From NCBI GenBank assembly GCA_023144005.1, contig JAGLGN010000008.1, positions 1 through 48,075 of the forward strand: a stretch of DNA of 48,075 nt. The letters run 5' to 3'. Position 1 is the first letter of the stretch. The number at the start of each line of letters is the position of its first letter. Of this stretch, positions 10,286-18,384 are shown in pieces. The stretch is from a bacterium. Lineage in GTDB: Bacteria; AUK180. The notes beneath the pieces were generated by a model. That model ran no database searches, was not told where the DNA came from, and worked only from the letters and a program-made list of their open reading frames with translations. Position numbers and translations under genes: made by a program.

Positions 10286-10793
10286 CGATCTATAAATAGA
10301 GGATAGAAGCTAGAGGTTTGAGGTTAGTGCAGAAAAAAGGAACCACATCCGTAAACGAAATATAGTTATTTCGCTTAACCCATTAATTCTCCTGTCGCAA
10401 TCATATCACGCCGCACCCCAACCAAGATATGGGACAAGCTTCGCAGTGCACCAGTGGACCCAGGGACAAGTGCACCATGGGGAATGAAAATTGTGAGACC
10501 GATAAGCGTTATATTTGTCATTCTGAAGGAGTATTAGCGACTGAAGAATCCATCCCTTTTCTTCTATGCCTAACCTTGAACTTTTAAACTTTTCTCAGTA
10601 ATTGTCAACTGTCAATTGTCCATTGTCAATTATTCTGATCTCCACACATCTTTGAATGTTATCGTCTTTCTCTTTCTTCTTTCAACCTTCATTTCCCAAT
10701 TCTTCATTGCATCTCCCCACTTCACACGTGAATACTTGTCCCTGGGACACTGGGTCCACTGGCGCACTGCGAAGCGCGTCCCTTGTCCCCTTA
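10286..10793. repeat. 508-bp gene-free stretch made largely of dispersed short 'word' repeats
   Basis: No credible gene. Several short repeat types seen in other gaps occur here: GAGGTTTGAGGTTAG near 10315; a GTGGACCCAGGGACAAG type near 10437-10478, repeated in opposite orientation at about 10738-10795; AATTGTCAACTGTCAATTGTC type at about 10600-10631; and TTCATTTCCCAATTCTTCATT near 10687-10706. The remaining segments show nothing recognisable. Confidence 0.7.
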
Positions 10794-11942
10794 CTAATCG
10801 TTATCAACACCAGGGAAGATCAAATCATATGATACACTTCGGCCCTTTGCCCGGTTCTGCTTCAGCACTATTTTTTCTACCAGATCTGCAATATCTCTAT
10901 AAGCCGTGGCTCTGCTTACTTTAGTCATGCCCACATACTTTCTCGTGCTTAAACCTCCCTCAAATCCTCCGGGACCTGCGTCCAATAAACGATTTAGTAC
11001 CTTTTTCTGATTTTCATTAAATGTTGTCTGTGCGTGCTTTTGCCAGAAAAGAGATTTCTGTAATATATTCAAAATAGAATCTTCTGAATCCTCTAGGGCA
11101 TGAATAAAACAGTCGAGAAACCATTCAAGCCAAAGGGTTATATCCAAAGAACCTTTTTGACTCCTCTCTAATATATCATAATATGCCTTTCCTTCAGCCA
11201 TTATTCTGCTGGAAAGAGAGTAGTATCTTTGGGATATTTTTTCATCCTGGGCTAATGCCATATCCGTCAGCGCACGGGCAACTCTCCCGTTACCGTCCTC
11301 AAATGGATGGATGGTAACAAAATATATATGCGCGATTCCAGCCCGCAATAAGCCGTCCAGTGCACCCTTTTCCTTTTTCCACCATTTCATGAACAGCTTC
11401 ATTTCAGATGGCATTCTTTCGCCGGGAGGGGCTTCATAATGAACTGTTTCTTTCGCCAGCTGCCCTGAAACCACTTGCATAGGATCTTTACTCCTCCAAT
11501 TCCCGGCATCTATCTTAAGTAATCCGGAATATCCGGTTGGGAACAATGCAGCCTGCCACGATTTAATACGACTCAGAGTAAGAGGCTGATCATATTTATC
11601 AGTAGCATCAAGGAGCATCTCTATCAGCCCGTCCGCATTTCTGTCAGGTTTTTTCAATCCCGCGAGCGGCAAGCCCAATTTTCTTGCGATTGAAGATCTT
11701 ACCGCTTCCCTGTCAAACCGTACTCCCTCAATGGCAGCGGTTTTCATAGTCTCTTCAGTTAGTATTTCTGTTCTGGATTTCTGCTTAGAATCAAATCCCA
11801 GGGCAGTTATCTTGCTTATCAACTTCCCCTGTGCCAGCCTTGCTCTGCTTAGAGAGTTAATTATATCATCACTTTTCCATTTAAAATTTGGCCACTCCTC
11901 CAATTCCCATATATATCTCACAAGGCCTCCTAATCGCTTCAT
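10794..11942 (-). CDS. Fic-domain protein with N-terminal DUF4172-like region and C-terminal winged helix (probable AMP-transferase)
   Basis: 382 residues from the ATG at 11942. The catalytic loop HPFEDGNGRVAR (residues 212-223) is a perfect Fic motif with the catalytic His and the anion-binding GNGR. The N-terminal region resembles DUF4172 and contains TAAIEG (68-73), matching the (S/T)xxxE(G/N) inhibitory helix of class II Fic proteins, so it should be self-inhibited. The C-terminal 70 residues look like a winged helix (STRKYVGMTKVSRATAYRDI), suggesting DNA binding or autoregulation. Known relatives AMPylate proteins; the target is unknown. An upstream in-frame TTG at 11954 overlaps the -10 box and was rejected. 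No SD; the leader is about 5 nt. Flanked by repeat-rich gaps, so it is a stand-alone cassette. Confidence 0.88.
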   Translation of the reverse strand: MKRLGGLVRYIWELEEWPNFKWKSDDIINSLSRARLAQGKLISKITALGFDSKQKSRTEILTEETMKTAAIEGVRFDREAVRSSIARKLGLPLAGLKKPDRNADGLIEMLLDATDKYDQPLTLSRIKSWQAALFPTGYSGLLKIDAGNWRSKDPMQVVSGQLAKETVHYEAPPGERMPSEMKLFMKWWKKEKGALDGLLRAGIAHIYFVTIHPFEDGNGRVARALTDMALAQDEKISQRYYSLSSRIMAEGKAYYDILERSQKGSLDITLWLEWFLDCFIHALEDSEDSILNILQKSLFWQKHAQTTFNENQKKVLNRLLDAGPGGFEGGLSTRKYVGMTKVSRATAYRDIADLVEKIVLKQNRAKGRSVSYDLIFPGVDND

Positions 11943-11953
11943 GTTTTGATGCA

Positions 11954-11982
11954 ATTATAGCACATAATCGCTTCACAATCAA
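11954..11982 (-). promoter_or_regulatory. Promoter of the Fic gene
   Basis: TTGATT (11977-11982), 17-bp spacer, TATAAT (11954-11959). The ATG at 11942 is 11 nt beyond the -10, giving a leader of only about 5 nt and no room for an SD site. Confidence 0.75.
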
Positions 11983-12211
11983 CTCTCTTCCATCTTTCTT
12001 CAATTTTGACTTATCAATCTTCTCGCTACTTCTCCATTATTCATTACTCATTATTCACTGTATTCTGTGCCTTGTCCCTGGTATTTTGTCTCTTTTCCTC
12101 TTTCCTTCTGCACTTCGTACATCGTACTTCCAACATCGCCATCAGCCTGCACAGCAGGCTGATGGGTCCACTGCGAAACTTGTGCTCTGCGAAGCAAAGC
12201 CTCTAACCTCT
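11983..12211. repeat. Intergenic word repeats
   Basis: Contains ATTATTCATTACTCATTATTCACTG-type reiterations near 12035-12060, GGGTCCACTGCGAAAC near 12163, TCTGCGAAGCAAAGCC near 12186 and CCTCTAACCTCT near 12201. All belong to repeat families found in other gaps of the window. No gene is supported. Confidence 0.6.
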
Positions 12212-12523
12212 TTATTTCTCTTTAGGTTTATGCACAAACTGATGCGTATCGGCATCGTATTCATAGGTTCCGCCATCCGATGCTTCAAAGTCCAGATCAG
12301 GTGAATACTCTTTGATCTCCTGAATGTTCGCCGGATATTTCATATATTCCTGATAGAACATTTCCACCGTTTGATTCAGATCTTTCAGTTCCGCCATTAC
12401 GGCTGTTGACCGGGCTTTATCCCTTTGTTCCTGAACATTCTCCACAACATCAGATCCCACGTTATTACAAGCACAGAAAGCTAGCATAATGATCACAATT
12501 ACAAAAAGACTGTTTCTTCTCAT
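12212..12523 (-). CDS. Small lipoprotein with pseudopilin-like mature region
   Basis: 103 residues from the ATG at 12523, chosen because GGAGGATAT precedes it and the lipoprotein signal peptide starts there. The signal is MRR followed by a hydrophobic stretch and lipobox LAFC. The mature part (AVMAELKDLNQTVEMFYQEY, then MKYPANIQEI) resembles the helix and first loop of type II secretion pseudopilin/GspG-like proteins, where a small helical segment is followed by Y-P. A short beta region (GGTYEYDADTHQFVHKP) follows. It lacks the hydrophobic methylated N-terminal helix of real pseudopilins. Function unknown; likely membrane-anchored in the periplasm or on the cell surface. Confidence 0.65.
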   Translation of the reverse strand: MRRNSLFVIVIIMLAFCACNNVGSDVVENVQEQRDKARSTAVMAELKDLNQTVEMFYQEYMKYPANIQEIKEYSPDLDFEASDGGTYEYDADTHQFVHKPKEK

Positions 12524-12574
12524 ATATCCTCCATACCGTATTTTCTTCCTATAGTTTTCCCGAGCTCCAACCAA

Positions 12575-12612
12575 CCTCTAACCTCCAGCCTCTAACCTCT
12601 ACTTCCACTTCT
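12575..12612. repeat. Word repeat (CCTCTAACCTCCAGCCTC type)
   Basis: Two tandem variants of the CCTCTAACCTC word, the reverse complement of the GAGGTTAGAGG word seen near 10310, 25575, 36460 and 37300. Confidence 0.7.
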
Positions 12613-13395
12613 TTAAATCTTCTTGACCTTTCTAGCAATTATTTTGAACAATTTCTCATACTTCGGTGGAGGTCCCGTGTTTATACTCTTTCCGTCTATG
12701 AACAATGCGTCAAGAATTCCCCATTCCAGAAAGGTCTCTCTATCCGAAGTATCTATTTTCACAAATTCCACCTTGTCGCCAAATTCTTCGGCGGCTCTTT
12801 TGGCGCGTTCGAAAACAATATTCTGCGCGGGGCATCCGCCATGGATAAAGGCCGTTACGGTCACTTTTCCCGCACTCTTTGAGGGAGCTTTCTTCTGCTT
12901 GATCCATTTTGGCGGTACGGCATCATTTTTAAACTTCTTCCACAACAAGACCGCCATCCCGTTTTTATCCGTTTTCTGATATCCGTGTTTTCTATACCAG
13001 GAGGCCTTCATCCAGAACGGCAGCGAAATACCCCAGGCGGCGATACCGTAAGCTCCGCTTTCCATTGCGGACTTCTCCGCGGCGGCAAGCAGCGCAGAGC
13101 CCATTCCCTTTTTTTGAAAATTCCCCCGCCCCTCTTTATAACCATGCACCCAGATACAGCTGACGAAATAAAGGCCTCGGCCCTCGATATTTGAGTATTC
13201 ACTGGGGTAAAATTGTATCATCCCTCCTACCTTGCCATTATCGTCCAGCGCCAGCTTCACTTTCAATCCCTGGTTCTGCATCCTGCCGTACCATCGGCAC
13301 TTATGATCGCCCGACTCCTTCATCTCTTCGGACCAATCCTCAAGACAATTGAAGTACAGTGATTCATGCTCGCTGCTTAAGTCTATTATTTTCAT
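12613..13395 (-). CDS. GNAT acetyltransferase fused to a thioredoxin-like domain
   Basis: 260 residues. Residues 1-155 are a GNAT fold: beta strands with VGGMIQFYP, then the acetyl-CoA loop QKKGMGSALLAAAE (near residue 94), the strand AYGIAAWGISLPFW and WYRKHGYQ. Residues 175-260 look like a thioredoxin/glutaredoxin-type domain (VTVTAFIHGGCPAQN, then VEFVKIDTSDRET, then a late ALFIDGKSINTGPPP). The usual CxxC is reduced to a single Cys (GGCPAQN). Proteins of this two-domain type occur in many anaerobes; their acyl acceptor is unknown. Start ATG has GGGGAAAG as SD. Stand-alone gene between repeat-rich gaps. Confidence 0.8.
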   Translation of the reverse strand: MKIIDLSSEHESLYFNCLEDWSEEMKESGDHKCRWYGRMQNQGLKVKLALDDNGKVGGMIQFYPSEYSNIEGRGLYFVSCIWVHGYKEGRGNFQKKGMGSALLAAAEKSAMESGAYGIAAWGISLPFWMKASWYRKHGYQKTDKNGMAVLLWKKFKNDAVPPKWIKQKKAPSKSAGKVTVTAFIHGGCPAQNIVFERAKRAAEEFGDKVEFVKIDTSDRETFLEWGILDALFIDGKSINTGPPPKYEKLFKIIARKVKKI

Positions 13396-13525
13396 ATGCT
13401 TTCCCCGCTCATGCTATATTTTACCACCCACAGCAAATCAAATCAAGCGCGTGCAAAGACATAACCCTTTGCATGTGTGACGTGTAACGTGTGACATGTG
13501 GTCTCTGAGGAACAGGACGCTCATT
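13396..13525. repeat. Intergenic word repeat (GTGTGACGTGTAACGTGTGAC type)
   Basis: Around 13475-13500 a word of the form GTGTGAC/GTGTAAC repeats three to four times. It resembles the AGTGTGAAGTGTAAAGTG word near 41697 and its complement near 21820. Confidence 0.5.
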
Positions 13526-14551
13526 CTATTCAATCAAACTTAAAATACTATCAAAAAGTACGGGCAATAGAGATTCACCCAAATACCGGCTGGGATCGGG
13601 TAAGGTTCTTTTTATTCCGCTTTCGATGATTTGTGGCTGTACTTTTTTCATTAATTGTCTTAATTGAGAAGATCGAACAAGGTCAGAAGATTTCTTGAAT
13701 TTTTCATCCTCTATTAATTCCAATATTTCCACAAATGAAATAAACAACTTATTCCAATTGATGTAGCGGACTTCTTTCGGATCTAACTCGAAAATATCGA
13801 AGAACTTTTTTTTATCCAAAATGTAGTGTTTTTCTTTGCCCTTGCGAATGATCGAGACGAATCCTGATTCCTCGATCTCTGAAAGTGTATCATGCACACC
13901 TTTTTGCGAATAGTACAACTCTCTCGCCATACCACTGGGATGGCCGCTATCGTGTACAAGCAGGTAGTGGATGAGGTCGCTCCTCATGTTGACACCAAAA
14001 AGTGCACGCAACCTGAGGATCAAATTTACGTTATTGTACGGTGAGAAATGCCGCTGATTACCCTTCCGTGTTATCTCACCTCTCAAAAATCCGTTTCTAT
14101 GAAAGATCGGATCCAGATTTCCATAAATCTCAAGAGACTCACCGCTCTTTTTGTAAAAGAAAGGCACTTCTCTGACATCAGTTTCCTTTTTTGAAAGTCC
14201 CTTCCACTTATAGAGATTATATTCCTCTACAACAAAATCCGAAATGGCATTGAAGACTTTCGCAGGATAATGTTCAACTTTCATGGCATTTTTCAATTTC
14301 AGTATGTTGATGAATTTTCCGTTCACGGATAGCCAATTCAATATTTCGTCAAACAACCTTGCGTCATATCTCCCGAATACACCGGAGATCAAGAGCAATG
14401 CTTCCGGGTCCATAACTGTTTTTTGCTTTTTTGGAATATGAGAATATGCCGAAACTCCAAAATCAATCCAATAATCCCATAGAAGATCGAGAATCCTTTT
14501 GAGGAATTCCTGCCTAAATTCTTTCAGCAACATCTTCATAACCCAATTCAC
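13526..14551 (-). CDS. Winged-helix protein paired with nucleotidyltransferase (putative antitoxin)
   Basis: 341 residues. A winged-helix segment lies at about 186-252 (LIHYLLVHDSGHPSGMAREL, then KGVHDTLSEIEESGF and the wing VSIIRKGKEKHYIL). The N-terminal half is helical and unrecognised. The gene overlaps the 3' end of the upstream nucleotidyltransferase gene by 38 nt (GTG start at 14551; in-frame ATGs at 14539 and 14533 are alternatives), so translation is coupled. In AbiE-type systems a winged-helix antitoxin is paired with a nucleotidyltransferase toxin and autoregulates. By analogy this is the likely DNA-binding antitoxin, although the gene order is the reverse of abiEi-abiEii. The toxin-antitoxin role is inference. 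Confidence 0.6.
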   Translation of the reverse strand: MNWVMKMLLKEFRQEFLKRILDLLWDYWIDFGVSAYSHIPKKQKTVMDPEALLLISGVFGRYDARLFDEILNWLSVNGKFINILKLKNAMKVEHYPAKVFNAISDFVVEEYNLYKWKGLSKKETDVREVPFFYKKSGESLEIYGNLDPIFHRNGFLRGEITRKGNQRHFSPYNNVNLILRLRALFGVNMRSDLIHYLLVHDSGHPSGMARELYYSQKGVHDTLSEIEESGFVSIIRKGKEKHYILDKKKFFDIFELDPKEVRYINWNKLFISFVEILELIEDEKFKKSSDLVRSSQLRQLMKKVQPQIIESGIKRTLPDPSRYLGESLLPVLFDSILSLIE

Positions 14552-15107
14552 ATAACATTTCTTTCAATACTTTTTTGAAACCCTCGGAAGTATCTTGCCT
14601 GATCGTCCATTTCGAGGCGCTGGATATTTCCTCCTTTTCGGGATTTAGATCAAGCAGATCCTGTAGATGCCGGCCGGGGCCCTGATCGGCGGCAGCATAA
14701 AGTTTAAAATGGATTTGATCGTATCTGTCAATGAAATATACGGTCAGGTTTTTCCCGTACTCCTTCTTCTCACATCTTTGCACGAAATCTTCGGGTAATC
14801 CGAACTCCAATAGATCTGTCGGGCCGGGATTTAACCAATCAGCAACCAGTCCAAGATCCTCTGCGATCTCGCCTGATATCTTCTTCAACTCTTCTGGAAA
14901 TGGTTTGGCGGAGGTTAAAGTTAGAGTATTCTCTTTCATCTTACCGAATGCTATTATATCTACATCCTTCGTAGGCCTCGATGAAAGGCCTTTGTATAAC
15001 AATGCTGAACCGCCAATTACAAAAATAATATATACGCCTAAATCTTCCAATTCTAATTTTTCCGCTAATAATGTTAATATTCTATCCAATTCTTCTCTAT
15101 CCTTCAT
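14514..15107 (-). CDS. DUF6036-like nucleotidyltransferase (putative toxin)
   Basis: 197 residues with the minimal nucleotidyltransferase signature: GGSALLYKGLSSRPTKDVDI (residues 32-51), where GGS and the DxD pair Asp48/Asp50 form the metal site, and a later HFKLYAAAD...HLQDLLDL segment typical of DUF6036/AbiEii-type enzymes. SD GAAGGAGG precedes the ATG. It has a clear promoter (15182-15209) and an inverted repeat in the leader. It overlaps the winged-helix gene downstream. Members of this class modify tRNA or other RNA ends in toxin-antitoxin and phage-defence systems; the substrate here is unknown. Confidence 0.75.
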   Translation of the reverse strand: MKDREELDRILTLLAEKLELEDLGVYIIFVIGGSALLYKGLSSRPTKDVDIIAFGKMKENTLTLTSAKPFPEELKKISGEIAEDLGLVADWLNPGPTDLLEFGLPEDFVQRCEKKEYGKNLTVYFIDRYDQIHFKLYAAADQGPGRHLQDLLDLNPEKEEISSASKWTIRQDTSEGFKKVLKEMLCELGYEDVAERI

Positions 15108-15154
15108 TTTGCCTCCTTCATTTCTTCATGCTACATTCCATACTCTACCTTATT

Positions 15155-15171
15155 ACACTTGTATTAAGTGT
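15155..15171 (-). promoter_or_regulatory. Candidate operator of the nucleotidyltransferase/winged-helix operon
   Basis: ACACTT-GTATT-AAGTGT, a perfect 6-bp inverted repeat with 5-nt spacer. It lies just downstream of the -10 box and within the predicted leader, where an autoregulatory repressor would bind. Confidence 0.5.
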
Positions 15172-15181
15172 TTTCACTTTC

Positions 15182-15209
15182 ATTATATCATTTTTGTAAG
15201 GGAAATCAA
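15182..15209 (-). promoter_or_regulatory. Promoter of the nucleotidyltransferase operon
   Basis: TTGATT (15204-15209), 16-bp spacer, TATAAT (15182-15187), about 75 nt upstream of the start codon. Confidence 0.65.
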
Positions 15210-15273
15210 CTATCCTTTTTAAATATATCATTCTCTTTCTTCGCCAATATCCAACCTCTGCTTAACACTTCCT

Positions 15274-15301
15274 TTGACATTTCTGTATTTTGCTTTATAA
15301 T
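15274..15301 (+). promoter_or_regulatory. Promoter of the ZIP transporter gene
   Basis: Consensus TTGACA (15274-15279), 16-bp spacer and TATAAT (15296-15301), 24 nt before the start codon. Confidence 0.8.
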
Positions 15302-15325
15302 ATAATCATAAACAACGGAGTACAT

Positions 15326-16102
15326 ATGAATATTGCTGTATTTAAAATAATTGCCTTTATCGCTATCCTGATTACCGGCATAAGCGGCGGCTTTGTGTCA
15401 TTGCGTTTAGCCGCGTCAAAAAGGAGCAAACGACTCTTCTCATTCGGCAATACTTTTGCCGGAGGGATATTTTTAGGTGCGGGATTGATCCATATGCTTC
15501 CCGACGCACATGACAATCTTAGCCAGCTGAGCACGAATTATCCGTGGGCCTTTTTGATTTGCGCGATCGGGTATCTCATCGTTCTCCTGCTGGAAAAAGT
15601 AGTAGCGAAAAGTCATTCCGCGGTCGCTGATTCATTAGCGGAGCGCCCGCAGGCAAGCATATACCCGTATATGCTGATCTTGGTACTATCAATTCATTCT
15701 ATCATTGCCGGTATCGCTCTGGGAAGCGAGAGCACGATAGGCTTATCGATCGTGATCTTCATTGCACTTATCTCTCACAAATGGTCGGCCGCTTTCGCAT
15801 TGGGAGTAAGCCTGATAGAAGCCAATATTAGGAAAACCAAGATCAAGAAGATCATAATTCTCTTTGCCTTTGCGACACCATTAGGTATCATTATGGGAGC
15901 ATCTCTCTGCGCCTGTTTAACAGGCAATGCCGAGGGAATATTTGAGGGATCATTCGACGCCATTGCCGCCGGGACATTTCTATATATCGCGATAGCGCAT
16001 GTCCTCGCAAAAGAATTTAAGCAGCAGGCGGACAGATGGCAGAAATTCCTGATGGCAACTGCAGGACTCGGTTTAATGGCTCTACTCGCCATCTGGACTT
16101 AG
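15326..16102 (+). CDS. ZIP-family metal transporter
   Basis: 258 residues from the ATG at 15326, which has GGAG 6 nt upstream; an upstream in-frame start would overlap the promoter. About eight membrane segments. Metal-site motifs typical of ZIP proteins are visible: GLIHMLPDAHDN (His56, Asp60, His62), then LSIHSIIAGIALGSE and ISHKWSAAFALG, corresponding to the HxxxG and HKxxxxxLG sites of transmembrane helices 4 and 5. A variable loop follows helix 3. It probably imports Zn2+, Fe2+ or Mn2+ into the cytoplasm; the ion cannot be told from sequence. It has its own strong promoter. The ankyrin lipoprotein gene follows 30 nt later and may be co-transcribed. Confidence 0.88.
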   Translation: MNIAVFKIIAFIAILITGISGGFVSLRLAASKRSKRLFSFGNTFAGGIFLGAGLIHMLPDAHDNLSQLSTNYPWAFLICAIGYLIVLLLEKVVAKSHSAVADSLAERPQASIYPYMLILVLSIHSIIAGIALGSESTIGLSIVIFIALISHKWSAAFALGVSLIEANIRKTKIKKIIILFAFATPLGIIMGASLCACLTGNAEGIFEGSFDAIAAGTFLYIAIAHVLAKEFKQQADRWQKFLMATAGLGLMALLAIWT

Positions 16103-16132
16103 TGTATTTATGAGACAGGCCACTTTAGTATC

Positions 16133-16654
16133 ATGAAGATCGAGCATTTCACGATTCTTATACTTCTTGTATTCACGGGATGCGCTTCTACACCAAGGAT
16201 TGACATTCAAAAAGCAGCAGCGACAGGAGATCTCACAGCGATTTCTGCTTATATAGAAGCAGGTTCTGATCTGAACAAAAAAGATTACAGTACCGGCTCC
16301 ACACCCCTCATGACCGCCATAACATTTGACAGATTTGATTCTGTAAAGACGCTTCTCGAAGGTGGGGCGGATGTGAATTATAGAAACACCGACGGCTCCA
16401 CGGCTCTCCATATCGCGGCTTTTTTCTGCCATGCTGATATCGTGGAGCTTCTGATAAATCACGGTGCGGACCGTAATGCCGTCAATAATGACAGAGTCAC
16501 CGCATTGCAGATAGTAACGATCCCCTATGAAAAAATCAAAGGTGTTTATGACAAAATCGCAGAAGCAATGGAGCCGACCGGATTAATAGTGAACCAGGAG
16601 CGCATCAAGGCGGACCGTCCGAAGATAGCCGAAATCTTGAAAAGGTGGCCATAG
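16133..16654 (+). CDS. Ankyrin-repeat lipoprotein
   Basis: 173 residues. Signal peptide with lipobox VFTGC (Cys17). About three ankyrin repeats follow: AAATGDLTAISAYIEAGSDL, then STPLMTAITFDRFDSVKTLL with GADVNYRN, then STALHIAAFFCHADIVELLI with HGADRNAVN, and a shorter C-terminal segment. Ankyrin repeats bind proteins; bacterial lipoprotein forms are usually periplasmic or outer-membrane attached. It lies 30 nt after the ZIP gene. No clear SD precedes the ATG. Partner unknown. Confidence 0.82.
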   Translation: MKIEHFTILILLVFTGCASTPRIDIQKAAATGDLTAISAYIEAGSDLNKKDYSTGSTPLMTAITFDRFDSVKTLLEGGADVNYRNTDGSTALHIAAFFCHADIVELLINHGADRNAVNNDRVTALQIVTIPYEKIKGVYDKIAEAMEPTGLIVNQERIKADRPKIAEILKRWP

Positions 16655-16756
16655 GTACTTCTATATGAAACGCGGAAAAGATTGTTTAAAGGTTGAAATG
16701 TTCAAAAGTTCGCAGGTTACGCCATCCGATGCCTCGAGTATGCTAAATAGCGCAGA

Positions 16757-16785
16757 TTGACTTTTGAAGGAAATGCGATTATAAT
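16757..16785 (+). promoter_or_regulatory. Promoter of CsgG-like gene
   Basis: TTGACT (16757-16762), 17-bp spacer, TATAAT (16780-16785). The predicted leader of about 27 nt includes GGAGGG before the GTG start. Confidence 0.8.
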
Positions 16786-16818
16786 CTCTTAGAGAGTTTT
16801 ACTATATCGGAGGGTTGT

Positions 16819-17823
16819 GTGAAATTATTAAAAATGTTTTGGCTCATTCTGATGATGCTTTTCATATTCATAAGTGTTCACGCTACAACAATTGCGGTCC
16901 AGGATTTTAATACAGAGGGTATCGAACCCCATATTGGCCGGGTTAGCGCACGGGAATTTAGAAATATCCTGGTGGCAAATGAGGAATTGACCGTTCTAGA
17001 CCGTAGCTCAATGGAAATGATCTTGAAAGAGCAGAATTTTCAGACCTCAGGGTGCACTTCCACCGAATGCGCTGTGGAGATGGGAAAGCTCCTCGCGGCA
17101 AATATCATCATTACAGGAACCGTATCAAAGGTAGGCAAGACATTCTACCTGAGTGTTAAAGGTATCAGTATAGAGACAGGTGAGATCAAATATTCGGAAA
17201 GCAGTTATGACAAAGGTGAAGTGGATATAGTGATCACTATCGCTCATAATCTTGCCGCGATGATCTCGAACAAACACTACGGCACATCTCTGCAACTGAA
17301 AAAAGTAAAAACAACTACGACCATTGAAGAGAAAGCGGCAACCCCGAAGGAAGGACCTGAAAAGATAGAAGCATTGAAATCATTCTGGGGGAAAAAATAT
17401 TTCTATCGCGGCAAACGCCTTTTCAAATGGCTCCACTATGATCTTGTGATGAAAGCTCATCCAGAATGTCTGAAAGGCATCAAAAAAGCAAAAACCCTAA
17501 AAGGAGTCAGCACGGCCTGTATAGTCCCATCGGCGATATCTCTGGTTGCTCTATATTTGCGCAAACTGGAATTGGACAGACTGCCTGAAGGTGGTGAGTT
17601 GACGGGTATGTATAAGTTTATAGACGATAATTCAATAGTCTTTTTACTGACACTCGGGCTGGGTATTGCCACTTCGATCTTTTCAGGGTCCTTCTCGTCA
17701 AGTGCTTTGGAAAAGGCCGTAGAAAGATTTAACGATCATGTTGATTTCGGAGCAGTCAGGATCTCAAGCCCAAGACTTTTATTCGGCTTTAGACAAGTAT
17801 CTCTTTGTGTGGAATTCAGATAA
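16819..17823 (+). CDS. CsgG-like domain membrane protein
   Basis: 334 residues, GTG start with SD GGAGGG at 16809-16814. Signal peptide/TM at 5-22. Residues 23-150 match the CsgG/LpoB-like fold: TTIAVQDFNTEGI, EELTVLDRSSMEMILKEQ, a CTSTECAVEMGKLLAANIII loop with two Cys, then TGTVSKVGKTFYLSVKGISI. This domain occurs in curli-secretion CsgG and in many Fibrobacterota and Omnitrophota envelope proteins. A linker (to about 190) is followed by two hydrophobic segments near 232-248 and 272-290 and a basic/aromatic tail. It lacks the lipobox of true CsgG, so it is not evidence of curli. Likely an envelope protein of unknown role. Confidence 0.72.
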   Translation: MKLLKMFWLILMMLFIFISVHATTIAVQDFNTEGIEPHIGRVSAREFRNILVANEELTVLDRSSMEMILKEQNFQTSGCTSTECAVEMGKLLAANIIITGTVSKVGKTFYLSVKGISIETGEIKYSESSYDKGEVDIVITIAHNLAAMISNKHYGTSLQLKKVKTTTTIEEKAATPKEGPEKIEALKSFWGKKYFYRGKRLFKWLHYDLVMKAHPECLKGIKKAKTLKGVSTACIVPSAISLVALYLRKLELDRLPEGGELTGMYKFIDDNSIVFLLTLGLGIATSIFSGSFSSSALEKAVERFNDHVDFGAVRISSPRLLFGFRQVSLCVEFR

Positions 17824-17937
17824 TTAACAACCTGCTCCCTCACTGAACCTTTCTCTATTCTTCATTCTTCATTCTTCATTCTTCATTGTCAATTGTCAAT
17901 TGTCAATTATATTTTGCGCCTTGTCCCTTGTTCTCTG
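17824..17937. repeat. Intergenic tandem repeats: CATTCTT heptamers then TCAATTG units
   Basis: CATTCTT repeats at about 17858-17886 are followed directly by three copies of GTCAATT. These same units occur at 10600, 19387, 37377 and 43526. Confidence 0.85.
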
Positions 17938-18384
17938 TCACTCCCCCTTCAATAGATTTTTCCATTTCCTCTGCCTATGCCGGTAAAACAATTGAGCGAA
18001 CAGATATACAAAGAAAGTAACTACCCCTGCCTTGATTTCAACGATATCCGTATATCGAGCATTGCCGTCCGTATCTTTTTCAATGATTATCGTATGATTC
18101 CATACTTTCGCGATTTTTCCTGTTTCCATACTTGATATTTGTTTATTTTTTGCGTCTATCTTTACCAATTGTATTCTGTGAAGTCCCATTGGAATAATCT
18201 TAAATAAATATATCTTGAAAATATATTCTTGATCTATATTCCAAATGGTTGGTAGTTCAGCAGGCATGATCGGGTCAAATCGGATAACAGGGCTCGCAAC
18301 TTCAACCAGTAATGAAGGCTGCATGACTTTCTGAAATACAAGGTCCGCACTTGCACTGAAATCCGATGACACCGTAGCGATCAT
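17938..18384 (-). CDS. SRPBCC (START-like) ligand-binding protein
   Basis: 148 residues. The pattern ATVSSDFSASADLVFQKVMQ, a buried beta-sheet (YIFKIYLFKIIPMGLHRIQL, then WNHTIIIEKD), YTDIVEIKAGVVTFF and a long amphipathic C-terminal helix (FFVYLFAQLFYRHRQRKWKN) is typical of the SRPBCC/polyketide-cyclase-like helix-grip fold. These bind hydrophobic ligands; the ligand is unknown. The start overlaps the stop of the upstream YiiX-like gene (ATGA), so the two are translationally coupled. Confidence 0.7.
   Translation of the reverse strand: MIATVSSDFSASADLVFQKVMQPSLLVEVASPVIRFDPIMPAELPTIWNIDQEYIFKIYLFKIIPMGLHRIQLVKIDAKNKQISSMETGKIAKVWNHTIIIEKDTDGNARYTDIVEIKAGVVTFFVYLFAQLFYRHRQRKWKNLLKGE

Noticed and set aside
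11943..11954. TTG at 11954 as start of the Fic gene
   Set aside because: It overlaps the TATAAT -10 box, so it would not be in the transcript. The ATG at 11942 is preferred.
12212..12523. Type II secretion pseudopilin
   Set aside because: It has a lipoprotein signal with Cys and lacks the prepilin peptidase site and N-terminal methylated helix.
16819..17823. True curli secretion channel CsgG
   Set aside because: No lipobox, two extra membrane segments and no other curli genes; only the domain is CsgG-like.
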